The notes: generated from the sequence alone by a model not told the origin. Counted from the first letter of the stretch, positions 1 through 10,722 are shown. The stretch: DNA of 64,000 nucleotides from Bartonella massiliensis (GCF_902150025.1 NZ_CABFVS010000002.1:1-64000); one strand, 5' to 3'. A program made the numbers and translations.

Positions 1-149
1 CAATTTAGGAAATAGAGACGCAGAAAAAAAATTTAAAGAAATATATGAAGCTTATGAAACCCTTAAAAATCCTCAAATAAAGAGCTTCTTATGATCAATT
101 CTATTATGAAAATTTTGAAAATAATAACAAAGTATTAGAAAATAATTGA
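1..149 (+). pseudogene. J-domain (DnaJ-like) protein remnant, C-terminal part of the domain
   Basis: The reading frame from base 2 encodes a helix III/IV J-domain pattern (KFKEIYEAYETLKNP) and then runs into a stop. Shifting one base restores the expected continuation ASYDQFYYENFE, which ends at a TGA at 147-149. The frameshift lies near base 84, in an A-rich stretch. The HPD motif would be upstream of the window, so the left end is cut. J-domain proteins stimulate DnaK-type chaperones, but this copy is broken and probably non-functional. The J-domain match is clear; the identity of the parent gene is not. Confidence 0.6.
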
Positions 150-1393
150 TACAAAGAAAAAGATCTCAAAAAAAGTAAAAAATTATAAATATATGTCTAT
201 ATATTTTTGAATTAGTAATAACTATAATCTTTACAGGAATAAGGATAGTATCTTTTATTATAGCAATAATCGGTTTTTTATCCTTTATTTTTGCGGAGAT
301 TCAGTGCTATTTTTCTCGTGCATAGAAATGCAATTTACTTTTTATCTGAATATCGTATATGTTGGATATCTTAAAATCTTTAATGATTGAGCAACCGCCA
401 TTATTTTTTTGCTTCTAACTTTGCTTTTATTGCAAAAATAGTCATAGTTCTTTCTATAGGCTGTTACAAATTTCTAGGTAATGAAGAAAATGGAAAACAC
501 TGATGATATATGATGAAAATGAAAGAATTTTTATAACTTTTATGAAAAATACAGTTTAAAGCATTAAAAACGGTTTTATAATCAATTTACAATATATGGA
601 AATCATTGATCACAGATCATAAGTCGCACTCGTACTGATAAAGATTCTATTACTATAGATATGTTGTGCTTTTTTGAATTTTTATGCATATCCAAACACC
701 CATTCTTTGCAAATTCAACCTCCTTATCTCTTGCATTTTTATCAAGAATAATCGTATTTTAATGTAAATCTCACACTAGCCCTTTGCAAAAAAATCATTA
801 TTTCTTCTCTCTATGAAGAGATGACAATTTCGCCTGCCTCTCTAAAAATGATCTTTTTATTACTCTATATCGAATCCTTTAGAAATTTATGCGATAGCTT
901 TTTTTACATTATTGAAAACATTTACTTTATCCGCATTCACTAAAAAATGAATTTGAGTTACACACATATAGATCTATTGGTATTTTTTCTATTATCTTTT
1001 TAGCTTACTGAAAGATTGATATCATAATTTTGTATAATAAAATGCTCTTTTATGTAATCATAGCATATTGATTTATAATAATTTACTATTTTAACAGTAA
1101 ATAAAATTATTTTCTGCACTATTCATAAGAATGAATAAACCAAGCCAATCAAAATTTCTTGATAAAAAGCTCAATAGATCAAATCATCTTTAGCACAAAT
1201 ATATAACATAAAGATAATATAAATATCATGATCGTACTGATCTGAACATAAAGATAACAGTGACCTCAAAAAATCTTTGTATTTTATCCTTTATCAGAAC
1301 TGTTGGCAGCAAAGATGAATATGCTCTTTAAGACAAGTTGATGAATAAGCCACCATAGTAATATACATTTTCAAAAGTGTCTTTGCCTCAAAT
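150..1393. other. gene-poor AT-rich stretch downstream of the J-domain relic
   Basis: No intact gene is visible. Short hydrophobic frames around 200-330 and a frame around 500-560 could be the decayed remainder of the J-domain gene, but every frame is interrupted. From 600 to 1393 nothing is recognisable on either strand. Confidence 0.4.
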
Positions 1394-2767
1394 TTAATAA
1401 GCACATTCTACAAATACAGGTTCTACAGACTCATTCCAAATAGAATGGTAATGGGACAATAACTTTTCAGCATCGGTTTTCCCCGTTGTAACAACCTCTT
1501 CTAAAGGATTAAGAAATTTTGTTTCATCAAAACCATTCGCATCATATTGTTTGCGATTTTTTAAGCCCTTGCGCGCAATAGCAAGAGCTTGACGTGCTAA
1601 CTCTAGAATAGTGGTTTGACGAAAAGGCGTTCTTAACCCTTCTTTAGGAACGCGTTGGCGCATTTCTAAAACTTCTTCAAAACACCAATCTTTTGTCAAA
1701 GCCTCAGCCTCGTTCAGCGCTTCTCTATCATAAAGAAGCCCAACCCAAAAAGCCGACAATGCACAGATACGCTTCCAAGACCCACAATCAGCGCCTCTCA
1801 TTTCTAAAAATCTTTTTAAGCGGACTTCAGGAAATAACGTTGATAAGTGATTAATCCAATCTCCCATGTTTGGAATTGAATTTGCAACTTGTCCTTTTAA
1901 TGCTCCATTCATAAACTGACGAAATGTTATATGTGTACAATCATAATAGCGGCCATCGCGTAAAACAAAATACATGGGAACATCAAGCGCCCATTCGACG
2001 TAATCAGCAAAACCAAAATGTTCAGAAAATATAAAGGGAAGAACGCCTGTCCTCTGATTATCCGTATCACGCCAAATTTCGGAACGCCATGATAAAAAGC
2101 CATTTGGACGTCCTTCTGTAAAAGGTGAACTTGCAAATAATGCAGTCGCAATGGACTGTAATTTCATGGATACTTGCATTTTTCGCCGCATATCACTTTC
2201 AGATGAAAAATCAAGATTAACCTGAACTGTTGATGTGCGATACATCATATTAAGACCATTATGTCCGACTTTCGGCATATAATCCGTCATAATCTGATAG
2301 CGTGATTTAGGCATTTTCGGTGTTTCAGCTAACGTCCACTTTGGGTTAGCCCCCAGCCCCAAAAAACCAATACCCAATGGTTCTGCAATTTTCTTGAGAA
2401 GAGATAAATGCTTCATCAACTCCTGATAGGTATGGCCTACTGATTTTAGGGGAGCACCAGATAATTCAAACTGTCCGCCTGGTTCCAAAGAAATAGCTCC
2501 CTGATCAACGGATCCTACGAGCCCAATAATATTCTCTTCATCTAAAATAGCCTTCCATCCTAAAGCACTTTTCATCCCCTCTAAAAGTGCTCGGATTCCC
2601 CTCTCACCTTCATAAGGAACAGGAAGAAAACCTTTTTTATAAAACGGAAATTTTTCATGTTCTGTACCAATACGCCAATCATCTTCTGCCTTATACCCCC
2701 CTTGGAAATAGCTAACCAAGGAATCTAAGTTATAAACTTCACTTTCATCTGTTATATCAAGCGCCAT
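1394..2767 (-). CDS. gshA: glutamate-cysteine ligase
   Basis: Catalyses ATP-dependent ligation of glutamate and cysteine, the first step of cytosolic glutathione synthesis. The 457-residue length and the N-terminal signature RIGTEHEKF followed by LEPGGQFELSG are typical of the GCS2-type ligases of alphaproteobacteria and plants, which differ from the E. coli GshA family. The ATG at 2767 is the natural start. The gene lies 68 nt downstream of rsmE on the same strand, an arrangement I recall from related Rhizobiales, so cotranscription is likely. No disruption is seen. Confidence 0.93.
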   Translation of the reverse strand: MALDITDESEVYNLDSLVSYFQGGYKAEDDWRIGTEHEKFPFYKKGFLPVPYEGERGIRALLEGMKSALGWKAILDEENIIGLVGSVDQGAISLEPGGQFELSGAPLKSVGHTYQELMKHLSLLKKIAEPLGIGFLGLGANPKWTLAETPKMPKSRYQIMTDYMPKVGHNGLNMMYRTSTVQVNLDFSSESDMRRKMQVSMKLQSIATALFASSPFTEGRPNGFLSWRSEIWRDTDNQRTGVLPFIFSEHFGFADYVEWALDVPMYFVLRDGRYYDCTHITFRQFMNGALKGQVANSIPNMGDWINHLSTLFPEVRLKRFLEMRGADCGSWKRICALSAFWVGLLYDREALNEAEALTKDWCFEEVLEMRQRVPKEGLRTPFRQTTILELARQALAIARKGLKNRKQYDANGFDETKFLNPLEEVVTTGKTDAEKLLSHYHSIWNESVEPVFVECAY

Positions 2768-2835
2768 AACTTATCGTATCCTATCATTGGTATCATCATC
2801 TTAAATGAATTGTTTAGAATGATTTTACAGATTTC

Positions 2836-3579
2836 TCAATCCATTGCCCAATCCCCCACAGTAGCATTAAGAAGAGCCAAAGCCGCAACAGCAGCAGTAT
2901 CAGCGCGTAAAATACGTGGACCTAATGATATTGGAACAACAAAAGAATGTTTTTTTAAAAGATTCCGCTCTTCTTCACTAAATCCCCCTTCCGGTCCAAT
3001 AAGAACACCAGGCGTTATAACGTCATGCTTTTTAAAAGAAGCTAATGGATTATGCGATTGATGCTCTTCATCACAAAAGAATAAAGGCTGTGTCTCATCC
3101 CAACATGCTAAAAGCTTAGCTAATGATAGAGCCGATACGCATTCAGGGAGAGATAAAATGCCACATTGTTCAGAAGCTTCAATAATATTGGCTTCTATAC
3201 GCGCCATATTGATACGCGTAACCTGCGTATGATGCGTTATAACAGGCTGCAAAATCGATACCCCCATTTCAACAGCTTTCTGCACCATATAATCCAACCG
3301 CGCGTTTTTGAGTGGAGCAAAACAATAAATCAGATTGGAATGCGTTGGTTGTAATCTTTCTTGATGAATAAGCTGAACCAAAACAAATTTTTTCTTAACC
3401 ATGATAAGTTTAGCAAGCCACTCACCATCCTGTCCATTAAAAAGTAAAATTTCCGCTCCTTCTTTCATCCGCAAAACATGCACAAGATAAGAAGCTTGGG
3501 GCCCCTCTATCTTTATTTCTTCATTCAAAGCCAATGTCTGCCGAATAAATAACCTTTTAAGTTTATAATTTATGCGCAT
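2836..3579 (-). CDS. rsmE: 16S rRNA (uracil1498-N3)-methyltransferase
   Basis: SAM-dependent methylation of U1498 in 16S rRNA of the 30S subunit. The 247-residue protein has the RsmE layout: an N-terminal PUA-like domain (YLVHVLRMKEGAEI near residues 30-45) and a C-terminal SPOUT knot with the conserved GPEGGFSEEE and LGPRILRADTA motifs (about residues 195-230). The ATG at 3579 is the only sensible start. It precedes gshA on the minus strand and probably heads that two-gene unit. Confidence 0.93.
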   Translation of the reverse strand: MRINYKLKRLFIRQTLALNEEIKIEGPQASYLVHVLRMKEGAEILLFNGQDGEWLAKLIMVKKKFVLVQLIHQERLQPTHSNLIYCFAPLKNARLDYMVQKAVEMGVSILQPVITHHTQVTRINMARIEANIIEASEQCGILSLPECVSALSLAKLLACWDETQPLFFCDEEHQSHNPLASFKKHDVITPGVLIGPEGGFSEEERNLLKKHSFVVPISLGPRILRADTAAVAALALLNATVGDWAMD

Positions 3580-3813
3580 AAAATCTTGCCAATGCTCACT
3601 TCACCATCAAGAAATAAAGAAAAATATATAACAAAAAGAAAAAATTATATCTATAGCACTATAATATATTAAAGAATTATAGAGTTTTTTTAACTTTATG
3701 AGATAATAATAGGAACTAATAGATCGTTTAAGTGATTCTGCTTTCATAAAAAGTTTAAATAATACACCATTCATCTTTGTATTCAGTCATTGATGCATCA
3801 GTGGAGGAAAGAT
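3580..3813. other. divergent intergenic region between rsmE and a small plus-strand gene
   Basis: AT-rich spacer that should hold promoters for the minus-strand rsmE-gshA unit and for the small plus-strand gene. The only element I can point to is the strong GGAGGAAA ribosome binding site at about 3802-3809. Confidence 0.35.
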
Positions 3814-3957
3814 ATGTCTGCTAAAAAAGCTACCATTATTACGATTACAACTCTCTTAGCCTTTATTTTGATTACGGTGGGAATTGGTTCTGTTGGAGCT
3901 GATGGAAAGCATACAGTTACCGAAGATGGCTATGGTATTTCTTCTCAGATTCAATAA
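3814..3957 (+). CDS. 47-residue single-pass membrane or exported peptide, function unknown
   Basis: ATG at 3814 follows a strong Shine-Dalgarno (GTGGAGGAAA, about 5 nt spacing). The peptide has a lysine-containing start (MSAKKA), one hydrophobic segment at about residues 7-29 (TIITITTLLAFILITVGIG), and a short polar tail ending EDGYGISSQIQ. This is either a membrane-anchored small protein or a cleaved export signal with a very short mature part. I do not recognise a family. The near-consensus ribosome site and the clean hydrophobic-plus-polar design argue that it is translated. Confidence 0.55.
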   Translation: MSAKKATIITITTLLAFILITVGIGSVGADGKHTVTEDGYGISSQIQ

Positions 3958-4284
3958 GCATCGACCGATATGCCTTTGAAAATTTAGTGCAATAAAATGC
4001 TTTTTAGAAAACTTTTATAAGATTTGCGCCCATATTATAAATCTCTTGTACTTGAAAAATTTCCGAGAGAGGCGGCTTTATTCTTCTCTTCAATTGTTTA
4101 TCTATATAACAACTGTACTTATGACGGAGAGGAAAGTTTTTGGTTTCATCACGAACGGATTTAAAATGAGAGAATCTTGCAATATTGGATCTCTAATTTA
4201 AATTTAAAATTCAAAAACAATTTTAAATCGCAAAGAAATGAATTATCATTATCAGACACCATGTTATACAGATGGGAAAAAAGC
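3958..4284. other. intergenic region between small membrane peptide and asmA-like gene
   Basis: About 330 nt, AT-rich, between convergent genes. No tRNA, repeat or convincing terminator was recognised. A 26-codon frame at about 4121-4201 has no supporting features. Confidence 0.3.
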
Positions 4285-6165
4285 TTAATCTTCATCAATA
4301 TCTTTTGTAATCAAAAAATGACCACGACTTTGTCCTTTAGAGCTTAGAGAGAATGTAAAAGGCCATGCAAGGCTGTTAACGAGACATTGGACATCTTTAC
4401 ATAAAGTTTCTGATCGATGATTTTTGCGTAATTGTGCCTGTAATATCAATTCATTCTGCGCCCCTTGAGAAATAGCAGTTTCAACAGTTCCCTGAATGGA
4501 TAAACTCAAGTCCGCTGTACGCATTAATGACTCTGTTACCTTTATCGTACCTTCTGAAAAGCTTGTCTGAATATCCCAGTGATCAAACCTTGTGGAAAGA
4601 GAATCATTATTCGCTAAAAGAAATTGGTTTTTGTTTGAAAGTTCTGTTTGTAATTCATTCAAATCATATCCTAAGAGCCGACCAGAAAGCATCTTCAGTG
4701 TTAGTTCACCTTGCATGTTTGTAAAAACTTCCATCCAAGAACCCGCAAGTGTTTGTATTGTTGCGGTAAAATTCGTTTGGCTTTGTACAAATGGAATAAA
4801 TCCTAAGGTTTCTAAAGCTTCCTGCGTATTGATAGAAGCTCCGGAAATATTTCCTCCTATACGTACTTTCTGTCCAGCTGACGTAACTTCAATATTACTT
4901 TGAACGGATCCACCAAAAATATTCGCATGTCCAAGATCAAAAATACCATGCCCATCTTTTATTTGTACTGCAGCAGCTAAATTTGTGAGTAAAATACTTC
5001 CTATTTTGCCTTGTGGTGCAGAAAGTCGTATATCGACCCCGATACGATCAAAAAGCGCTATATCAAAGAATGAATTTTTCTTTTTAACCGAAAAAAACAT
5101 TGAACTCCAAGAGCTAAGATCTAGGTTATCAAAGGCTAAAGAACCCATAACATTTGGTACATAATCTTGAAAATCAAGTTTTAAAGCGCCTCGTGCATTG
5201 GCTTTCCCCATCGTAAATGTAACATTGCTCATTTGGATATGCATTGGTTGCGCTAGAAAATGAGATTCCCATACGATGGGTATTTTTAATTTATGTCCCC
5301 AAAACGGACTTCCACCAATCCAAGAGAGTGTCTGATTCCATCCTGGAGAACGCATTGATACTTTGCCATCAAAAATATAATATTCAGATAACCGAGCCTG
5401 CCCCGTAAAAGTTATTCCCCCACGTATAGAATTAAGACTTGCTCTAATCTGGCTTTTGCCTCCTGCAAGGAGCAGCAATGCTTGAGAAGCATCAATTGAT
5501 AATTTTGTAAATTCTCCACGCCAACGAGCATCTGCGCGCAATCGCACTTCCTTTGTCGATTCTGGCCAATCTAAAGTTGCATTTAATCCTGTTATTTTTT
5601 CTGCTACTCCCGAAAAACTGTCGTGATACACAAGCGCGCCATTTTCAATAATAACCCGCCCAAAAGGTTGTTTTAAAAGGTGCTCTATCTCTGGATGTTC
5701 AGGATTATGTTTTAATATTTCACGCGTCTTGCGTATGGCTAATCCTAAGGAACCTTGTGAGCGAGAAAAACGATCAAAAAAATCTGCCATTGTTTTAATG
5801 GGCTTTTCCATAACAAATTGAGGACGCACAATCCGCGTCTCTGAAAAAGAAATATGCCCCAAAAGAAGATCAACAACAGAAAGATCAACTTCTATTGATT
5901 CAGCTTCCATTAATGGCGCAACATCACCTATTTTTGATATTAAAGTAACGCCAGAGAGAAATGCTTTAGGATAAGGGAAAAGATTTAACCGTGGTGGATC
6001 ACGCAATTGCACATTATAACCTGTCCATGCACTCAGCTCTTGCGCTAAACGAATACGAATCGCATCCGTAGAAACAAGATAAGGTAAAACGAAAATCCCC
6101 ACTCCAAATAAAAAAAGAATTGTAATAAAAATTCCGCTCAAAAATTTTATTATTCTGATGCGCAC
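4285..6165 (-). CDS. AsmA family protein
   Basis: The 626-residue protein starts with a basic stretch and a membrane anchor at about residues 7-30 (FLSGIFITILFLFGVGIFVLP). The AsmA N-terminal signature follows, including LSAWTGYNVQLRD and LNLFPYPKAFLSGVTL (about residues 44-78), and then a long beta-rich periplasmic body. AsmA-like proteins are inner-membrane-anchored and implicated in phospholipid transport and outer-membrane homeostasis; the role here is by family only. The start codon is GTG at 6165, supported by AGAGGAATATT just upstream; no nearby ATG would keep the anchor. It is divergent from folD. Confidence 0.85.
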   Translation of the reverse strand: MRIRIIKFLSGIFITILFLFGVGIFVLPYLVSTDAIRIRLAQELSAWTGYNVQLRDPPRLNLFPYPKAFLSGVTLISKIGDVAPLMEAESIEVDLSVVDLLLGHISFSETRIVRPQFVMEKPIKTMADFFDRFSRSQGSLGLAIRKTREILKHNPEHPEIEHLLKQPFGRVIIENGALVYHDSFSGVAEKITGLNATLDWPESTKEVRLRADARWRGEFTKLSIDASQALLLLAGGKSQIRASLNSIRGGITFTGQARLSEYYIFDGKVSMRSPGWNQTLSWIGGSPFWGHKLKIPIVWESHFLAQPMHIQMSNVTFTMGKANARGALKLDFQDYVPNVMGSLAFDNLDLSSWSSMFFSVKKKNSFFDIALFDRIGVDIRLSAPQGKIGSILLTNLAAAVQIKDGHGIFDLGHANIFGGSVQSNIEVTSAGQKVRIGGNISGASINTQEALETLGFIPFVQSQTNFTATIQTLAGSWMEVFTNMQGELTLKMLSGRLLGYDLNELQTELSNKNQFLLANNDSLSTRFDHWDIQTSFSEGTIKVTESLMRTADLSLSIQGTVETAISQGAQNELILQAQLRKNHRSETLCKDVQCLVNSLAWPFTFSLSSKGQSRGHFLITKDIDED

Positions 6166-6485
6166 AATATTCCTCTATACTTATCCCCCCTATAACCGAT
6201 TAAAGATAAACTTAAATGATCATTAAAAGTTTTGTGATAACCTTATAATTCACTATATCCAATTTTATATCTTAATTATTTTTGTTCTTTATCCAAAGTT
6301 TATTCAAACAGCAATATTGCCGCTTCTTTATAAAGCAATTATTTAAAAGTCTTCTAAAACTATAAATCCACAACATTATCAAGCCATTCTTACTATTCTC
6401 ACATGAATATTGCTATTAAACTCTATCCTATGATTAGAAAATGCTTTACAAAAAAACAAACAGCCTTACCGAAAGGATCTCTCTC
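6166..6485. other. divergent intergenic region between asmA-like gene and folD
   Basis: AT-rich, with no gene. It should contain the folD promoter. The Shine-Dalgarno GAAAGGA at about 6473-6479 selects the ATG at 6486 for folD. Confidence 0.35.
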
Positions 6486-7385
6486 ATGAATAATATTATC
6501 GACGGAAAAAAACTTGCTGAAGAGATTATTGTGAAAGTCAAGGCTGAAACAGCAAAACTCCGTAATAACTATAATATACAACCTGGTATTGCTGTTATTA
6601 TTGTTGGGGATGATCCAGCAAGTCAAGTCTATGTCGCCTCAAAAAATAAAAAAGCCGAAGAATGTGGATTTCTTTCCATCAAACATGTTATTTCCAAACA
6701 AACGCAAGAAAAAGACCTCCTTCAACTTATTACAACATTAAATTCTGATCCTAAAATTCATGGTATTTTGGTACAGCTCCCTCTCCCATCCCATATTAAT
6801 GCAAACCGCGTAACACAAGCCGTCGCTTTCCAAAAAGATGTTGATGGTTTTCATTATATCAATATAGGAAAACTTGCAGCAAATGCACTTGAAGATGCTA
6901 TTATTCCCTGTACACCAGCAGGTGCTATGATGATGATTGAACAACACTGTGGACGAGATTTATCTGGGCTTGATGCTGTCGTTGTTGGACGCTCTAATAT
7001 TGTTGGAAAACCTATGGCTGCCCTTTTAACAGCAGCGAATGCCACCGTGACAATTGCCCATAGTCGGACTCGCGATCTTGATGATGTGTGTCGCAGCGCT
7101 GATATTCTCATCGCTGCTGTAGGCCGTCCTCAAATGATAAAAAAAGACTGGGTAAAAAATGGTGCAATTGTTATTGATGTTGGTATTAACCGCGTTGCTG
7201 CACCAGAAAAAGGTGTAGGAAAAACACGCCTTGTTGGAGATGTTGATTTTGAAAACGTCAAAGAAAAAGCTGCGGCAATCACCCCGGTTCCAGGAGGCGT
7301 TGGCCCCATGACAATTGCCATGCTGATGGTTAATACACTCAAGGCCGCCGCACGATCACACAATCTGCCTATACCGCAATTCTAG
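6486..7385 (+). CDS. folD: bifunctional methylenetetrahydrofolate dehydrogenase / methenyltetrahydrofolate cyclohydrolase
   Basis: Interconverts 5,10-methylene- and 10-formyl-tetrahydrofolate with NADP, in cytosolic one-carbon metabolism. The 299-residue product has the YVASK catalytic motif (Tyr49, Lys53), the QLPLP substrate loop, the PCTPAGAM motif, the GRSNIVGKP nucleotide-binding turn and the C-terminal [10 protein letters not shown] motif. The frame is open from 6441, but the ATG at 6486 is preceded by GAAAGGA and gives the normal family length. It is a single gene; a dead integrase follows on the same strand. Confidence 0.95.
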   Translation: MNNIIDGKKLAEEIIVKVKAETAKLRNNYNIQPGIAVIIVGDDPASQVYVASKNKKAEECGFLSIKHVISKQTQEKDLLQLITTLNSDPKIHGILVQLPLPSHINANRVTQAVAFQKDVDGFHYINIGKLAANALEDAIIPCTPAGAMMMIEQHCGRDLSGLDAVVVGRSNIVGKPMAALLTAANATVTIAHSRTRDLDDVCRSADILIAAVGRPQMIKKDWVKNGAIVIDVGINRVAAPEKGVGKTRLVGDVDFENVKEKAAAITPVPGGVGPMTIAMLMVNTLKAAARSHNLPIPQF

Positions 7386-7539
7386 GAATTGTAACAATTC
7401 ATTGTATATAGTTTCATTGCACATACAGCACATTGATTTATAAAGATAATTTATCGTTATTCATATTAAACTAAAAACTCGAATAATGTAAGATTCTCTC
7501 ATTTCAAATCTCTCTCATGTTGCATCAATCAAAATCGCT

Positions 7540-8058
7540 TGCTTACGCATCAAAAGCAGGGTTGGTGTGTAGGTAAAAACTGTATAAGAAAAGACTAAAA
7601 ATGGTTCTTATGAACCGTCTTACAAGCCCAAGGGTTGGTCCGCAACATTGGGCGCCGGCAAATAGTGTGATGCTACTGGTTTTCTTCTTCACAAACGTAA
7701 AGATGGCAGTGCTCAATGGATTTATCGTTATACCATTCTTTATCTTTATACTATCCAAGGACACCGTCGCGAAATGAGCTTGGATGCTTTAAGAGATGTT
7801 TCTTTAAAACAAGCGCGTGAATTGACAACTGGGTGGCATTCTATTCTTCGTGAAGGGCGTGATCCCATTAGACACACAATAAACAAAAGCGTAAAGCAAT
7901 CTTCATTATTTAAAAGATATTGCTTGAGAGACTTTTGAAAATCATAAAACTGAACTTAAGAATAATGGTAAAGATAGGAAATGATTTCTACCCTTAAAAC
8001 TTCATAGTCTCCCTAAATTAAGCTGTCTGCCGGTTTCAGAGATTATACATGAGTCTGC
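7540..8058 (+). pseudogene. tyrosine integrase (P4-type, Arm-DNA-binding domain) remnant
   Basis: Around 7660-7880 a frame reads as the N-terminal arm-binding domain of P4-like integrases: LLHKRKDGSAQWIYRYTI, then MSLDALRDVSLKQARELT and LREGRDPI. In another frame at about 7915-8040 it continues as ETFENHKTELKNNGKDRK, then FLPLKLHSLPKLS, with several stops including a TGA where these proteins usually have Trp. The catalytic C-terminal half is missing. A second, more decayed copy lies at about 46.1-46.5 kb. This is a trace of an old integration event next to folD; no tRNA gene is visible nearby. Confidence 0.7.
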
Positions 8059-8076
8059 TTATTTTTTTTACATTCC

Positions 8077-9900
8077 TCATGTCATGAAAACGGATGCTCC
8101 TTGATCTGCACGATTAACGGATTGGCGAAAAACACGAAAGAGTTCGCGTCCAATACCCTGTTCATTTTTTGAAAGATCCGGTGGCGTGATTGTGCGTGCA
8201 TTAAATTTTTCTAAATCTTCCAAGAGCGTTAATTGACCCTCACGCGCATCAAGGAAAACAATATCACCATCCCGCAAACGCGCAATGGGACCATTATCCA
8301 TAGCCTCTGGTGTCACATGGATTGCTGCAGGGATTTTTCCTGATGCGCCTGACATACGACCATCCGTTATCAGCGCTATCCTTTGACCGCGATCTTGTAA
8401 AACACCTAAAATGGTCGTTAACTTATGAAGCTCTGGCATCCCATTGGCTTTTGGTCCTTGGTAGCGAATAACAGCGATAAAATCTTTATCATGTAACGCT
8501 CCAGATTTAAAAGATTTTTGTAGTTCCTCTTGATCATTAAAAACAAGAACTGGTGCTTTAATCTGCCAATATTCTGGTTTAACAGATGAAACTTTTATAA
8601 TAGCTGTTCCTAAATCTCCCACTAAAACACGAAGACCTCCATCAGGCTGAAATGGTTTTCTCCACCCTGCTAACACCTTATGATCACCACTTTCCTTAAG
8701 AGCCGCTTCACGAACCACACTGCCATCAGCAGAAAGCTTTGCTTCAATGGCATAAGCATTGAGATCTTTACCAAAAACTGTAGAAACATCTTCATGGAGT
8801 AACCCAGCCTCAATAAGCTCACGAATAATAAATCCTATCCCCCCTGCTGCGTGAAAATGATTGATATCAGCCAAACCGTTCGGATAAATTCGCGCTAAAA
8901 GAGGTACATGGCATGAAATTTCCGCAATATCATGCCATGTTAATTGAATACCACAAGCTGCTGCTATAGCAATCAAATGAATCGTATGATTGGTAGAACC
9001 TCCTGTTGCATTTAATCCTACAATGGCATTCACAAAAGAACGCTCATCAATGATCATACCAAGCGGCTTATAATGATCACCAAGAGCTGTCATTTCAAGT
9101 ACACGCTTTGTGGCTTCCTTGGTTAAAGAATCACGCAATGGTGTATTGGCATTAATGAAAGAGCTTCCTGGCATATGAAGCCCCATCATCTCTAGGATGA
9201 TCTGATTTGAATTAGCAGTTCCATAAAACGTACATGTCCCTGGTCCATGATAAGAACGGGATTCTGATTCCAGCAATGTTTGGCGATCTATTTTATTTTC
9301 TGCATAAAGTTGACGTATTTTTGCCTTTTCATCATTACCTTGACCCGTTGTCATAGGACCTGCGGGTATAAAAATCCCTGGTAAGTGACCAAATATTAGT
9401 GCACCAATTAATAAACCTGGTACGATTTTATCACACACCCCAAGATACAATGCAGCATCAAAGACATCATGTGATAAGCTTATCGCTGTCGCCATTGCAA
9501 TCACTTCACGCGAAAAAAGGGAAAGCTCCATCCCTGCATTTCCCTGCGTAACGCCATCGCACATCGCAGGAACACCCCCTGCAACCTGTGCGACACCACC
9601 AACCATACGCGCCGTCTCTTTAATTAAATGCGGAAATTTTTCAAAAGGTTGATGCGCTGAAAGTATATCGTTATAGGCGGTAATAATGCCAATATTTCCA
9701 ACGATATTTCCCTTCAATCGCTCTTTATCTATTGTACCACAAGCAGCAAAATCATGCGCCTGATTAGCACATCCCAAACAACTCCGTTTGGGGCGATGAG
9801 CTTGTGCTTTTGCAATACGATCTAAATAAATTTCTCGTGTTGGTAGAGAGCGTTCATAAATCCTTCGTGTAACCGTAGCAATTGTCTTAGAAAGTGCCAT
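8077..9900 (-). CDS. edd: phosphogluconate dehydratase
   Basis: Dehydrates 6-phosphogluconate to 2-keto-3-deoxy-6-phosphogluconate in the Entner-Doudoroff pathway. The product is about 607 residues, of the IlvD/Edd family with an Fe-S cluster. The N-terminal CLGCANQAHDF, the VAGGVPAMCDGVTQG segment, NATGGSTNH and the C-terminal DGRMSGASGKIPAAIH are all present. The frame is open to 9936, but the ATG at 9900 is preceded by GGGGGGAAGTGAAT and gives the normal length. It is the last gene of a zwf-pgl-edd unit. No KDPG aldolase gene is in the window. Confidence 0.95.
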   Translation of the reverse strand: MALSKTIATVTRRIYERSLPTREIYLDRIAKAQAHRPKRSCLGCANQAHDFAACGTIDKERLKGNIVGNIGIITAYNDILSAHQPFEKFPHLIKETARMVGGVAQVAGGVPAMCDGVTQGNAGMELSLFSREVIAMATAISLSHDVFDAALYLGVCDKIVPGLLIGALIFGHLPGIFIPAGPMTTGQGNDEKAKIRQLYAENKIDRQTLLESESRSYHGPGTCTFYGTANSNQIILEMMGLHMPGSSFINANTPLRDSLTKEATKRVLEMTALGDHYKPLGMIIDERSFVNAIVGLNATGGSTNHTIHLIAIAAACGIQLTWHDIAEISCHVPLLARIYPNGLADINHFHAAGGIGFIIRELIEAGLLHEDVSTVFGKDLNAYAIEAKLSADGSVVREAALKESGDHKVLAGWRKPFQPDGGLRVLVGDLGTAIIKVSSVKPEYWQIKAPVLVFNDQEELQKSFKSGALHDKDFIAVIRYQGPKANGMPELHKLTTILGVLQDRGQRIALITDGRMSGASGKIPAAIHVTPEAMDNGPIARLRDGDIVFLDAREGQLTLLEDLEKFNARTITPPDLSKNEQGIGRELFRVFRQSVNRADQGASVFMT

Positions 9901-9958
9901 ATTCACTTCCCCCCTTTCATTAATGTTTTCCCTCATTCATTAAAGAGAGATTGCGTTT

Positions 9959-10711
9959 CTATTCAGCTTGTTTCTCATATTCTGATTCACTTATTTCATT
10001 TTCTGCAGGCGACCAATAAACCTGCACAAGATGAGGAGAATTGCGCAAAATCGCTCGAATAGGCATTTCCATTTCAGATCCCTCTTGACAAGCTTCTTCA
10101 AAACAATCGCGTTTTTCACAACCTTCGAAATGAAGAATAATACAACGAGATTGCATAATAACAGGCAAAGTTAGTGAGAGTCTTGGTTCAACAGCGCTCT
10201 TAGCATGAAGGGGTAAAACAAGGGCTTGTGTTCGAAGATCAAGTGCTTGCTTTAAACGATCAGCATCAGGAAAAAAAGAAGCCGTATGTCCATCACCCCC
10301 CATGCCTAAAACAACAACATCAAAGGGTTTAGGCAAAGTATTAATACGGCTCGCGGCTGAAAAAGCAGCAAGTTCAGCAGTAATTGCTTTATGATAAAGT
10401 CCTACAAAACGCGCTTTTGCAGCAAAATTTTGTAACAAATGACTTCGTACCATATGTTCATTTGAACGTTCATCGTGGGGAGGGACAAAACGTTCATCAA
10501 CTAAAGTGATAATGATATTTTGCCAATCAATATCTGCTTTTGATAAATAATGAAAAAACAATTCTGGTGTTTTGCCACCAGATACCGCTAAAATGGCTCT
10601 GTTGCGCTCAAGAACAGACACACTAAGCTCTGCGGCTACGCGATCTGCTAATGCCAAAGCTAAAATCTGAGGGGTTTCAAAATTTAAACGATCAATATTC
10701 ATTTTATACAT
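9959..10711 (-). CDS. pgl: 6-phosphogluconolactonase
   Basis: Hydrolyses 6-phosphogluconolactone to 6-phosphogluconate in the cytosol. The 250-residue protein of the NagB/DevB family shows AVSGGKTPELFF (about 43-54), VTLVDERFVPPHDERSN-like residues and the GMGGDGHTASFFPD signature (about 136-149). The start is ATG at 10711 or, three codons on, ATG at 10702. It begins 11 nt after the zwf stop and ends 58 nt before edd, so the three genes very probably form one transcript from glucose-6-phosphate to KDPG. Confidence 0.93.
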   Translation of the reverse strand: MYKMNIDRLNFETPQILALALADRVAAELSVSVLERNRAILAVSGGKTPELFFHYLSKADIDWQNIIITLVDERFVPPHDERSNEHMVRSHLLQNFAAKARFVGLYHKAITAELAAFSAASRINTLPKPFDVVVLGMGGDGHTASFFPDADRLKQALDLRTQALVLPLHAKSAVEPRLSLTLPVIMQSRCIILHFEGCEKRDCFEEACQEGSEMEMPIRAILRNSPHLVQVYWSPAENEISESEYEKQAE

Positions 10712-10722
10712 AACTTATTGCT

